Below, piece after piece: positions 26,001 to 33,063 of a stretch of 64,000 bases of DNA. The stretch's first letter is position 1; every line of letters begins with the position of its first letter. The notes beneath the pieces are model-generated. The model saw nothing but the letters and a program-made list of their open reading frames with translations. It did not search any database and was not told the origin of the DNA. The position numbers and the translations under genes are program-made. Source of the stretch: Teretinema sp942493045 (GTDB lineage Bacteria; Spirochaetota; Spirochaetia; Treponematales; Treponemataceae); NCBI GenBank assembly GCA_942493045.1, contig OW818665.1, positions 2,790,001-2,854,000 on the forward strand, in the 5' to 3' direction.

Positions 26001-26723
26001 CTGGCCTTTCAGGCTGTAGGGGGCGTAATTTACCGGGGCTTTGAGCATGGCGACAAGGTCGAAGCCTTCCGGCCCGAAGGGGGGGTTCTTTACCGAACAG
26101 GAGCGCAGACCGTCCCACAGTTCCAGATAAGCGGTGTTGGAGGAAAGCAGTTTGTCGCTGAACAGCCGGTAAAAGGGCTCGAAGGCCGGATTTTCGTTGG
26201 CCAGTCGCAGCAGCATCAATTCTTCGAGTACGCTTTCGCGGTTGGAAAATCCGTCGGCGTTGGTTCCCGCCAGATAGGTTTTGGCGGATTGTCCCTTTTG
26301 GTACACTTCCAGTGGCGGAAAGTCCGTTACAAAAAGTTCCAGCACCGCGTCTGTTTTTTGCCGTCCGAGTTTGGCCTCGATTTCTGCGAGTGCTTCCGCA
26401 AAGAAGGACGCTTTCTTATCGGCGCGGTATAAACGACAGATATAATGGAAGATCTCATCGATTAGGCCCATGGCGTTGAGTTGGCCGGCCTTGAGGCAGA
26501 GGTCGCCGTGATTTTTCTTATCGATGGTGTTGTTGTACTTGAGTACAAAATCGTGCACGGCCTTGTTATTAGCCAGAATCACGTTTCCGGTGGAGGCAAA
26601 GAGGGTGGCCTTGAAGTCGCATTCTTTACGCACCGCGAGCGAGATATGGAACTCCATAATACGCTTATCCGGAGTAACCGGGGAACCGGACTGGCCGGCG
26701 GTATTACCAATTTGTGCTATCAT
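23031..26723 (-). CDS. Very large GH13 alpha-amylase-family enzyme with basic C-terminal tail
   Basis: A 1230-residue protein. The four GH13 regions are present: MASDMVPNHTG (I), IIRFDAAMVLAKKH with the nucleophile Asp (II), LLAEAFWMMEGYF with the acid/base Glu (III), and FMNNPDEETAV with the third Asp (IV). It acts on alpha-glucans, but the exact specificity is unclear. About 330 residues precede the barrel and about 400 mostly helical residues follow it; the last 40 are a Lys/Ala/Pro tail resembling histone H1. No signal peptide is seen, so it is probably cytosolic. Its ATG overlaps the malQ stop (ATGA). Confidence 0.9.
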   Translation of the reverse strand: MIAQIGNTAGQSGSPVTPDKRIMEFHISLAVRKECDFKATLFASTGNVILANNKAVHDFVLKYNNTIDKKNHGDLCLKAGQLNAMGLIDEIFHYICRLYRADKKASFFAEALAEIEAKLGRQKTDAVLELFVTDFPPLEVYQKGQSAKTYLAGTNADGFSNRESVLEELMLLRLANENPAFEPFYRLFSDKLLSSNTAYLELWDGLRSCSVKNPPFGPEGFDLVAMLKAPVNYAPYSLKGQLEYIRTRWLALLGDWLARLLAGSDLISEEEKAAWTGGIGGGNPDMDPYSFGDISKEYERFSPDREWMPNVVLMAKSSLVWLDQLSVKYNRPITRLDQVPDEELDYLSAAGFTGLWLIGLWERSKASARIKQICGNPEAAASAYSLNDYDIANELGGWEGLDNLRYRAWQRGIRMASDMVPNHTGMDARWVVEKPDYFIQSRESPFPGYDFNGENLSSDSRISIFLENHYYNKTDCAVVFKRVDNHSGDTRYIYHGNDGTGMPWNDTAQIDFLNPEAREAVIQAILHVAKNFPIIRFDAAMVLAKKHIQRLWYPEPGHGGDIASRSQYALSRDEFEKRIPEEFWREVVDRCAREIPDTLLLAEAFWMMEGYFVRTLGMHRVYNSAFMNMLKREDNAKYRSTIKNTIEFDPEILKRYVNFMNNPDEETAVVQFGRGDKYFGVCTMMVAMPGLPMFGHGQLEGFEEKYGMEYRKAYRNESADQGLLERHKHEIFPLMKKRYLFAGVENFLLYDFWENGSVNENVFVWSNRVGSERALIFYNNVYQSTSGWVKTSAAYVVKGADGSKNLTQRTVAEGLGLTNSEAWYCLMQEQRSGLWYIRTNRDMHNSGFFASLNGFQTQVFVNIYETPDNEWGHYRTLHDSLQGSGVTDVHMAIQNIFLKDLYEALAAVFTPELIKAVTSKSCSESQLEKLQKNLLVFFTTVTRFLKGRYGAQSVYSQEAAGKAPTAEILAEDFMARIRRYLTIPELVKKADKVLGAEERSILESLVTLFEGNSDLLPVFLVPVLFRSIQEAMGGKATGKEARNLVNLWCLDRKLAELFGAGGLTSPAVRDELLAIKEILPALDCLSIAKTAKLQCGFLLSTLFETPGAAHLLGVNHWDGIQWYNKEKTEQIFARIQLVQAISGLDNGPTDTSAAALSADLTKLREIRTIFLAAEEASAYQVTKLLAFFEPVKKKAAPAKAASDKPKTAVTKPKATATKPAVKAAPKKKKE

Positions 26724-28774
26724 TTAGAAGCTCCTTGTGTATTTTTAGAACCGGAAAAGCTGTCAATCCCGCGAGAGCGGCGGTCTTTGAGCGAATTTTG
26801 AATCGCTGTAATCAATGTGGTGTTTTTTTGGATGGTTTCGATAGTTTGGGGCAGACGGTAGGTCCAGTTGAATGGACTGACGCTTCCCGGAATATTAACC
26901 CGCTCTTCGTCGCAGGACTGGCCGTAGAAGTCGCCGCTGAGGGCCAATAAATCCTGGATTTGAAATACGCAAAGGTTTGACCGGCTGGAGGCCAGCGTTC
27001 TAATGGCAAAGGCGGCCGCTTCCGGACTGTAGCCCTTTTTGAAAGCGGCGCTGGTACCTTCAGGAAAACCGGCTTGTTCGGGTTTCCAGACATTCAAAAA
27101 TTGATCGGCTCCGCCTTCCATCTCCCACCAGCCGCGTAAGGTGGATGAATCATGCACCGAAGGGGTAGTCACTGATTGCTGCGGATACTCATCGAGTTTA
27201 TAGAAAGGCTGTCCGTTAGCGCCCCAGTCACGCGCCCAACGCACCACTTTTAAGCCGTAAATACCCAGGGCGGAGAGAACCTCGGGCACACTCTGCGGAA
27301 TGCTGCCTAAATCCTCAGCGCAGGCCAGCATATCCGTACCTTTGGTCAATGTACCGAGCAGAACAAGGGCCTGATTCCGCCAGAGCGCTTCGTTTTTAGC
27401 GGCTTTGTCGGCGAATAAGGCTTCCAGCGTGTTCTTTTCATCCACGGAGAGCGACTGCCAGGCGGTGGTGGAGCGGAACTGCCAAATCGGGTAATACAGC
27501 GGCTTTCCCTTCTCGTCACGGCCGGTAATCTGGAGCATACGATTCTGCCATTTTTGGACAAGCGCTTCTTTTGCCTTCAGCGGTATATCAGCCTTCCATA
27601 TGTCGCTCTCATGCGCAATTTCCGGTTTGAATAACCACAGTTCTTCGGTACCGATACGATTCATCAGTTTTCCCAAAATACCGTGAGAGCCCAGATAGTC
27701 ATTGTTGTTTACTTCTTCTATTAAACGCGTTTCTACATGCGGCTCGCAAATCCAGCGCAGCCGGTCCTGCGAAAAGCCCCGGGAGGCCAGCTCTTGCAGC
27801 GTTACCGGCTCGTGCGGATTCGGCCAACCGAGATAACCGGTGCTTTCGCCGTAAGGAATTGACCAGATGCGGAAGAAACCGAGAATATGATCAATGCGAT
27901 AGGCATGATAATAACGCGCGCTGTGAGCGAGCCGGTTTTTCCACCAGCTGTAACCGGTGTTTGCCAAATTTTCCCAGTTGTAAATTGGGAAACCCCAGTT
28001 TTGCCCGGAAGGGTTCTCGCCGTCCGGAGGGCTTCCGGCGCGCAGGTCGTCCCGGAAGAACTCCGGATTTGCCCAGGCGTCACAGGAGTCTTCGTTCATC
28101 ATGATCGGAATGTCACCTTTAACGGCTATGCCCTTTTCGGCGCAATAGCGCACCGCGGCGGAGAACTGCGTATCCAGGCGCATTTGTATCCAGGCGTGAA
28201 AAAGATGGTCCTGGGTATATTTCGGGTTGTTCCACTGCTTCTTGATTTCCGCGTGGGTCGGCGTTTTCATTTTTTCCCAGGATTTCCAGGAGGCTTCAAA
28301 GTTGCGGTACTTGATATTCATAAAAACGGCGTATTCAACGATCCAGGAGTTCGCGGCTATCCAATCCTGCAATTCAGCACTGGCAGAAATTTCATCCCGG
28401 CGGGCGTTGAATATCTTTCCCAGCAATTCCATTTTGGCGGTGCGGACTTCGCGATACGGAAAACGCGGCAGATCCTCGAATCTGATTTTCAATTCCTTGA
28501 TTTCTTTGTGAAAGTCGGCCGCCTCGGGTAAGTCCGCCAACCTGATATAAATCGGATGCAGGGCGAACGCCGAAAGCGCGCTGTAAGGAGAGCTTTCGGT
28601 ACCGGTGTCATTGACCGGAAGTAACTGAATCAGATCGATACCGGCCTTCGCGCATAAATCCGCCAAAGCGGGAAGATCCGCGAATTCGCCGACGCCGCAA
28701 CTGTGAGCGGTTTTAAGAGCTCCAACGGGTATGGCTATGCCGGTAACGGGGTGTTTGAATGAAGGAAATTGCAT
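26720..28774 (-). CDS. malQ: 4-alpha-glucanotransferase (GH77)
   Basis: Amylomaltase that transfers maltodextrin segments between alpha-glucans in the cytosol. It has 684 residues, well above the usual 500, because of a long insert in the barrel like that of plant DPE2-type enzymes. The catalytic nucleophile Asp is in AYRIDHILGFFRIW, the acid/base Glu is in ACAEDLGSIP, and the third Asp is in SVHDSSTLRGWW. It is the first gene of a two-gene alpha-glucan operon, with a strong ribosome site (AGGAGGGG) before ATG 28774. It should process glycogen or maltodextrin together with the downstream GH13. Confidence 0.94.
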   Translation of the reverse strand: MQFPSFKHPVTGIAIPVGALKTAHSCGVGEFADLPALADLCAKAGIDLIQLLPVNDTGTESSPYSALSAFALHPIYIRLADLPEAADFHKEIKELKIRFEDLPRFPYREVRTAKMELLGKIFNARRDEISASAELQDWIAANSWIVEYAVFMNIKYRNFEASWKSWEKMKTPTHAEIKKQWNNPKYTQDHLFHAWIQMRLDTQFSAAVRYCAEKGIAVKGDIPIMMNEDSCDAWANPEFFRDDLRAGSPPDGENPSGQNWGFPIYNWENLANTGYSWWKNRLAHSARYYHAYRIDHILGFFRIWSIPYGESTGYLGWPNPHEPVTLQELASRGFSQDRLRWICEPHVETRLIEEVNNNDYLGSHGILGKLMNRIGTEELWLFKPEIAHESDIWKADIPLKAKEALVQKWQNRMLQITGRDEKGKPLYYPIWQFRSTTAWQSLSVDEKNTLEALFADKAAKNEALWRNQALVLLGTLTKGTDMLACAEDLGSIPQSVPEVLSALGIYGLKVVRWARDWGANGQPFYKLDEYPQQSVTTPSVHDSSTLRGWWEMEGGADQFLNVWKPEQAGFPEGTSAAFKKGYSPEAAAFAIRTLASSRSNLCVFQIQDLLALSGDFYGQSCDEERVNIPGSVSPFNWTYRLPQTIETIQKNTTLITAIQNSLKDRRSRGIDSFSGSKNTQGASK

Positions 28775-28805
28775 GGCCCCTCCTGGGTGATGTTAACAAC
28801 ACCTA

Positions 28806-28811
28806 ATTATA
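28806..28811 (-). promoter_or_regulatory. -10 box of the malQ operon
   Basis: Consensus TATAAT on the minus strand, with expected start about 28799 and a 25-nt leader containing AGGAGGGG. The -35 region is a T-rich tract without a clear match. Confidence 0.5.
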
Positions 28812-28857
28812 AGACAGGACGGGCAAAAAAGAAACAAAAGCATTTAGAAAAACTCAT

Positions 28858-29865
28858 TTAGTTTGAATCAATGAATCCTGTCTGCCAATGCCATAGCGGC
28901 TTGGCCAGCTCGGAAGAAAAGGGTTGTGTTTTATTAAAGTCCGGCAGCCATTCAGTTCCTTCCACCAGCTCCTGGTAAAAACCGGCGTCAATGTCCAGTT
29001 CTTCAAGCAGCGCGTGAAGGGCTTGAAACTCACTGTGCAGGATCGGCCGGTCCGGGAAGGCACCCAGAGCGGCGCTGTGGGGGCTCTGCTTAACCGGAGT
29101 ATACTGTGTCATCAACGAAAGAACCGCCTTGTCTTTCAGGTGTTCGGCGAACCAGCGCAGCACTTGAGCGGTGTCGTCTAGCCGGCCGGGTAAAACCAGA
29201 TGCCGCAGGATTACGCCTGCTTTAATCAGTCCCGCGGGATACAGGTCTCCTCCGCTGTTATCAATGCGCAAGGGCGAGCGCTCGACCATAAAGCGGATGG
29301 CCTTTTTGGCGGCCTTCGGGTAGTCGGCCGCGTGGAAGGCGGCCTGGGCTATGGCCGGGTTCAGGGTTTTTAAATCCGGCAGCCACACGTCCACCAGACC
29401 GTCCAGCATGGACAGGGTTTCAGGTGTTTCATAGGAAGATGTGTTCCAAAGAACCGGGATGTTCAGACCCAGGGTTCGGGCGAGACTTAAGCCCCGGGCA
29501 ATGACCGGAACGGCGTGCGAGCCGGTAACGATGTTGATGTTTTCGGCCCCGGTAGCCGCTAATCTGAGGCACAGCTCCGCAAACATTTCCGGAGAAACAG
29601 ACGCTCCCATTCCGTCCTGCGAGATCTGCCAGTTCTGACAGAAGACGCAGCCCAGATTGCAGCCGGTAATAAAAATGATCCCCGATCCGCCCCTTCCGGT
29701 CACCGGCGGTTCTTCCCCGAAGTGCAGACCGGCCCAGGCAATCCGCAGATCGGCGGTTTCGCCGCAGACTCCTCTGTTTCCGGCATTTCTGTCGGTACCG
29801 CAGTTCCGGGGACAAATGCGGCAGGACGTATAGGCTGTATGGAATGAAGGGCTGGGTTTCGCCAT
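28858..29865 (-). CDS. Radical SAM protein, PflX (COG1313) type
   Basis: A 335-residue radical S-adenosylmethionine protein. The [4Fe-4S] motif is CNLGCVFC (Cys-x3-Cys-x2-Cys, about residues 69-76). An N-terminal Cys cluster (CRICPRNC ... GVCG, about 16-34) is the hallmark of the PflX group of pyruvate-formate-lyase-activase-like proteins. The true substrate of this group is not established. No glycyl-radical enzyme lies next to it. The ATG is 5 nt from TATAGT, so its mRNA should be essentially leaderless and separate from the RNA encoded just upstream. Confidence 0.88.
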   Translation of the reverse strand: MAKPSPSFHTAYTSCRICPRNCGTDRNAGNRGVCGETADLRIAWAGLHFGEEPPVTGRGGSGIIFITGCNLGCVFCQNWQISQDGMGASVSPEMFAELCLRLAATGAENINIVTGSHAVPVIARGLSLARTLGLNIPVLWNTSSYETPETLSMLDGLVDVWLPDLKTLNPAIAQAAFHAADYPKAAKKAIRFMVERSPLRIDNSGGDLYPAGLIKAGVILRHLVLPGRLDDTAQVLRWFAEHLKDKAVLSLMTQYTPVKQSPHSAALGAFPDRPILHSEFQALHALLEELDIDAGFYQELVEGTEWLPDFNKTQPFSSELAKPLWHWQTGFIDSN

Positions 29866-29870
29866 GCGCT

Positions 29871-29876
29871 ACTATA
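29871..29876 (-). promoter_or_regulatory. -10 box of the radical SAM gene
   Basis: TATAGT on the minus strand, 5 nt before ATG 29865. The -35 position falls in the T run of the preceding terminator and is poor. Confidence 0.45.
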
Positions 29877-29890
29877 CCTTGAAGATTTAA

Positions 29891-29918
29891 AATAAAAAAG
29901 CCGGCGTTAAACCGGCTT
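29891..29918 (-). terminator. Intrinsic terminator of the 250-nt RNA
   Basis: On the minus strand, AAGCCGG, a 7-nt loop, CCGGCTT, then TTTTATTTT. Confidence 0.88.
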
Positions 29919-30019
29919 GTAGCGGCCTTCAGGCCTCGGGGTTTCCGGGGCTATCCATTACTCTGGACTTCGGCCGTATCTTTATTTACCTGTCCAAATT
30001 ATGCGACAGGGTATACTTC

Positions 30020-30073
30020 TCACAACCAACCGCCGGTTTCTCTCCGGCGTGACAGCTCAGGCGGATTTTCCAT
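30020..30073 (-). CDS. Possible 17-codon mini-ORF with sequestered ribosome site
   Basis: It starts at ATG 30073 (MENPPEL...) and ends TGA 30020. A strong Shine-Dalgarno AAGGAGG lies 7 nt upstream but is itself inside the helix 30079-30088/30113-30121. The CGCCGG hairpin lies within the ORF. It could be a regulated small peptide or a chance frame. Confidence 0.35.
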   Translation of the reverse strand: MENPPELSRRRETGGWL

Positions 30074-30147
30074 AAGCGGTCCTCCTTGCATTCCCGGTAT
30101 CAATTGTCCCCACAAGAGGACGTCTACAAGTCTTTCGTACACTTCTA

Positions 30148-30175
30148 AGTCTAAGCCTTGCCGCCAGCTTGTCAA
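30148..30175 (-). promoter_or_regulatory. Promoter of the 250-nt RNA
   Basis: On the minus strand, TTGACA (30175-30170), 16-bp spacer, TAGACT (30153-30148). The same -10 is used by cheR (57621). Confidence 0.6.
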
Positions 30176-30195
30176 GACAATAGACCTATTTATTT

Positions 30196-30606
30196 TTAAT
30201 AAAATTTTCCCCTTTCTAAAATCGTGCTCATCAGAGCGGTTAATAGATCAAGGTCGAGTGTATCCGCCTCGGCCGAGACAATCTCACGTATTGCTTCCCA
30301 GTCCTCCGCCGCGAAGTTCATGTCCGCGGAGAAGGTGCCGTCCAGTAAAGCGAAGCTCTGGTTCAGCCAATTTACCGCGGCGCGTTTTTCCTCCGTGCTG
30401 CCGGAGCTTCCAGAAAGCCGGTCCAACCGGTAAGCGGCCAAATTTTCAGCCAGTTCTCCATAGTTCCTCGCCCGGGAAAGGAATAATTGTTCGAGGCCCT
30501 TCCTGAATTCGGAAAGGCTGGTGCCCGGATGATTGCGCAGGTCGGGGCGGCTGGTCCGTTCCAGCAGTTTGTCGGCGTCCGAGCAGAATTTGTCTATATC
30601 AGTCAT
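30196..30606 (-). CDS. Helical protein of unknown function, 136 residues
   Basis: An acidic, all-helical protein without recognised domains. The open frame reaches 31128 but the upstream part is antisense to the PTS IIA gene. ATG 30606 is exactly 6 nt from a perfect TATAAT, so it is chosen as the start of a leaderless mRNA. It is divergent from the PTS IIA gene with 57 bp between start codons and interleaved promoters, which hints at joint control. No signal peptide or membrane segment is seen. Confidence 0.75.
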   Translation of the reverse strand: MTDIDKFCSDADKLLERTSRPDLRNHPGTSLSEFRKGLEQLFLSRARNYGELAENLAAYRLDRLSGSSGSTEEKRAAVNWLNQSFALLDGTFSADMNFAAEDWEAIREIVSAEADTLDLDLLTALMSTILERGKFY

Positions 30607-30612
30607 ACCAAT

Positions 30613-30641
30613 ATTATAAAGAAAAACCTTGACTTTTCCAA
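30613..30641 (-). promoter_or_regulatory. Leaderless-type promoter of the 30606 gene
   Basis: On the minus strand, TTGGAA (30641-30636), 17-bp spacer, perfect TATAAT (30618-30613), then exactly 6 nt to ATG 30606. Confidence 0.72.
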
Positions 30642-30657
30642 TGAAGGAACGTAAACT
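30629..30657 (+). promoter_or_regulatory. Leaderless-type promoter of the PTS IIA gene
   Basis: TTGACT (30629-30634), 17-bp spacer, TAAACT (30652-30657), then exactly 6 nt to ATG 30664. It overlaps the divergent promoter by 13 bp. Confidence 0.68.
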
Positions 30658-30663
30658 AGCGTT

Positions 30664-31110
30664 ATGAACCTTAAAACAGTATTGACTACGGATACAGTAA
30701 ATCTTCACCTCAAGGGAACATCCAAAGAGGAAATTATAGACGAGCTGCTGGACATTCTTGTTCGTGCCGGTAAAGTAAAAGACAAGAACGCCGCCAAGGC
30801 CTGTGTGCTTGACCGCGAAAGAAAGATGTCCACCGGCATGAAACATGGCATTGCCATTCCGCACGGCAAGTCCGACTCCGTGGAAGATCTTGTCGCCTGC
30901 ATGGGTATTTCCGACAAACCGGTGGATTTTGACTCTCTGGATCAGGAACCCTGCCGCATTTTTATCATGACCCTTTCTCCCGTAGATAAGACCGGACCGC
31001 ATCTTCAATTTCTGGCGGAAGTAAGCCTGTTGTTCAAGAGCTCCGAAAAACGTCAGGAGATCCTTAAGTCCAACGACAAGTCCGAGGTTATCCGTATTCT
31101 TACTGAATAG
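30664..31110 (+). CDS. PTS EIIA type-2 domain protein
   Basis: A 148-residue stand-alone EIIA-2 domain with the phospho-histidine in HGIAIPHGKSD (His67). No EIIB or EIIC is present. It resembles PtsN-type regulators or the fructose IIA subunit. It is the second such protein in the window (the first is at 557) and the two differ clearly in sequence, so they are old paralogues. It is monocistronic, with a leaderless-type promoter and a strong terminator at 31134. The downstream GH5 has its own ribosome site after the terminator. Confidence 0.9.
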   Translation: MNLKTVLTTDTVNLHLKGTSKEEIIDELLDILVRAGKVKDKNAAKACVLDRERKMSTGMKHGIAIPHGKSDSVEDLVACMGISDKPVDFDSLDQEPCRIFIMTLSPVDKTGPHLQFLAEVSLLFKSSEKRQEILKSNDKSEVIRILTE

Positions 31111-31133
31111 TTTTTTTGCTGATAGCAATATAG

Positions 31134-31160
31134 GGGACCCTCAGGGGTCCCTTTTTTTTT
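31134..31160 (+). terminator. Intrinsic terminator of the PTS IIA gene
   Basis: GGGACCC, TCAG loop, GGGTCCC, then nine T residues. Confidence 0.92.
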
Positions 31161-31179
31161 CTGATCCAGGGAGGGCGCG

Positions 31180-33063
31180 ATGAAGCAGACGGCCGAATTT
31201 TATACTGATGGGATATATATCAAAGACCGCTCCGGCCGGGTCCGCATTTTGCGGGGTTGTAATCTTGGCGGAGACAGTAAGAATCCCGTTACTCCCCCGG
31301 GGAATCCCCTCTCCGGCGAGGTTTCTTTCATCGGGAGGCCCTTTCCCCTGGAGGAAGCTGACGCTCATTTTTCGCGGCTGAAGTCCTGGGGCTTTTTCTT
31401 TTTCAGGCTGGTACTTACCTGGGAGTCGGTGGAGCATGCCGGTCCGGGACTGTACGATGAAGAGTATCTCTCGTATCTGCGCGACATATTGAAAAAGGCT
31501 GAAGACCATGGCCTGTACGTCTGGATAGACGGGCATCAGGATGCCTGGAGCCGCTGGACCGGCGGCGACGGCGCTCCTTTCTGGACTCTGGAGGCCGTGG
31601 GCTTTGATTTAACCAGAATCTTTCCATCTGGAGCGGCCTTCTCGCCTGAGTCACAAGGGCCTTCCTATATTCCGATGAGTTGGCAGTTGAATACCTTATA
31701 TTACGCGGCGGCCACGATGTTTACGCTTTTCTTCGCCGGCAATGCGCTCGCACCGGGAAGATATGTGGAGGGCGTCCCTGTTCAGGACTGGTTGCAGTCT
31801 CACTATATAGACGCCATGAAGCACACCGCCCGCCGGCTCAAGGATTGCAAGTCGGTTATCGGTTTTGGAACAATGAATGAGCCGCATTTTGGATTTATCG
31901 GTCTACGCAGTCTTTCCGCCCATCATCGCATTCCCTCTCCCGCTGGCGCGGTTCCAACCGCCTTTCAAGCCATAGCCGCGGCTTCTGGTTTTACTCAGCG
32001 CATTCAGCGCTTCAAACTGGCCGGGGCTCTGATGACCGGCGGGAAGGCCACTCTCAATGAAAAGGGCCTTTCGATTTTCCGGGACGGTTACAGCTGTCCC
32101 TGGAAAGAAGCCGGAGCCTGGGATATCCGCGATGGCCAGCCGGTAATTCTGCGCGATGACTTTTTCCTCGGAGATGCGCAACGGCCGCTTTCGTTTTCAA
32201 AAGACTGCCTGCTGCCTTTTCAGAAAAAGTTTATGGAAGCTTTTGAGCGTAAGCATCCTCATTTTCTTTTCTTTGTGGAAGGCGTGCCTTTTGAGGAGCG
32301 AGTCACCTGGGCCGGACCGGAAAGTCTGGACAGTAAGGGCGCCCCTTATCGGATTGTTGAGGCCTTTCACTGGTATGACGGCTTAACCCTGCTGTTCAAG
32401 AAATTCAGACCCTATCTGGCGGCGGATTCCGAAACCAGGGCACTGGTTCTCGGCCGCCGTGCCGTACAGCGCAGTTTCCGGGGTCAGCTTTCCCGTTTAG
32501 CTGCCCGGCCCCGCGCGGAAGGGGTACCGGCCCTGTTGGGTGAATTCGGAATTCCCTTTGATCTGGATGGCGGCCGCGCCTACCGTAGCGGGAATTACGG
32601 GGTTCACGAACGCGCGCTGGGATCTTACTACGACGCCATCGACGCGAACCTGCTGTCTTCAATGCAATGGAACTATTCAGCGTCCAACACGCATCAGCGG
32701 GGGGACGGCTGGAATACCGAAGACCTTTCACTGTGGTGCCGCTCAACCGGGCGAGAGCGGGCTTTGAAAGGCTTTTGCCGTCCCTATGCCTTTGCCGTGG
32801 CCGGCTTGCCGTTGAACATGCATTTTGATAGGAAGAAACGGATTTTTACGTTTGAATGGCAGGTTAGTCAGGACATGACCGCGGAGGATGAGACCGGTTT
32901 GGCTACGGAGCTCTTTATTCCTTCCTGCTGGTTTCCGGGAGGATGGATAACCAGCTTTTCCGGCGGTGACGCAATCGTGGTAGAAATGCCGGAAAAGCAG
33001 GTTGTCCAAATTTTTGTGAAAGAAGAGGGCCGGGCCCTGATGCAGGTGCGCTCGCTCGGTTAG
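31180..33063 (+). CDS. GH5-family glycoside hydrolase, glucosylceramidase/sterol-glucosidase-like
   Basis: A 627-residue retaining glycosidase. The acid/base Glu is in GFGTMNEPHFG and the nucleophile Glu in ALLGEFGIPFD, in the GH5 barrel order. The length, MNEPH with a following Gly, and the C-terminal beta domain resemble the endoglycoceramidase/EGCrP branch (subfamily 12) rather than cellulases. No signal peptide is seen, so the substrate is probably intracellular, perhaps a glycolipid. GGGAGG lies before ATG 31180. No clear promoter lies between the terminator and the gene. The stop overlaps the convergent transglycosylase gene by 4 nt. Confidence 0.85.
   Translation: MKQTAEFYTDGIYIKDRSGRVRILRGCNLGGDSKNPVTPPGNPLSGEVSFIGRPFPLEEADAHFSRLKSWGFFFFRLVLTWESVEHAGPGLYDEEYLSYLRDILKKAEDHGLYVWIDGHQDAWSRWTGGDGAPFWTLEAVGFDLTRIFPSGAAFSPESQGPSYIPMSWQLNTLYYAAATMFTLFFAGNALAPGRYVEGVPVQDWLQSHYIDAMKHTARRLKDCKSVIGFGTMNEPHFGFIGLRSLSAHHRIPSPAGAVPTAFQAIAAASGFTQRIQRFKLAGALMTGGKATLNEKGLSIFRDGYSCPWKEAGAWDIRDGQPVILRDDFFLGDAQRPLSFSKDCLLPFQKKFMEAFERKHPHFLFFVEGVPFEERVTWAGPESLDSKGAPYRIVEAFHWYDGLTLLFKKFRPYLAADSETRALVLGRRAVQRSFRGQLSRLAARPRAEGVPALLGEFGIPFDLDGGRAYRSGNYGVHERALGSYYDAIDANLLSSMQWNYSASNTHQRGDGWNTEDLSLWCRSTGRERALKGFCRPYAFAVAGLPLNMHFDRKKRIFTFEWQVSQDMTAEDETGLATELFIPSCWFPGGWITSFSGGDAIVVEMPEKQVVQIFVKEEGRALMQVRSLG

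Larger units (their letters stand above)
29891..30141 (-). ncRNA. Probable structured non-coding RNA, about 250 nt
   Basis: The 330-bp gap between two minus-strand genes holds a self-contained unit. It has a promoter at 30175-30148, several helices and an intrinsic terminator ending at 29891. Visible helices (plus-strand coordinates) are 30079-30088 with 30113-30121, CGCCGG 30031-30036 with CCGGCG 30044-30049, and CCTGTC 29989-29994 with GACAGG 30005-30010. I compared it by eye with 6S, SRP, RNase P, tmRNA and common riboswitches and found no match. Because the next gene has its own -10 box, it is more likely a separate RNA than a leader. It also holds a 17-codon ORF. Confidence 0.55.

Noticed and set aside
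29900..30140. Cobalamin riboswitch or T-box in the 330-bp gap
   Set aside because: A few words look similar (GGAAAATCC, GAGCTGTCACGCC), but the conserved core and B12-box or T-box sequences are absent, and the next gene has its own promoter.
29900..30140. RNase P, tmRNA, 6S or SRP RNA in the same gap
   Set aside because: The conserved cores (for example GAGGAAAGTCC, a T-loop GGTTCRA, or the SRP apical loop) were not found by eye.
30607..31128. N-terminal extension of the 136-residue gene to 31128
   Set aside because: It would be antisense to the PTS IIA gene, and a perfect TATAAT lies 6 nt before the internal ATG 30606.
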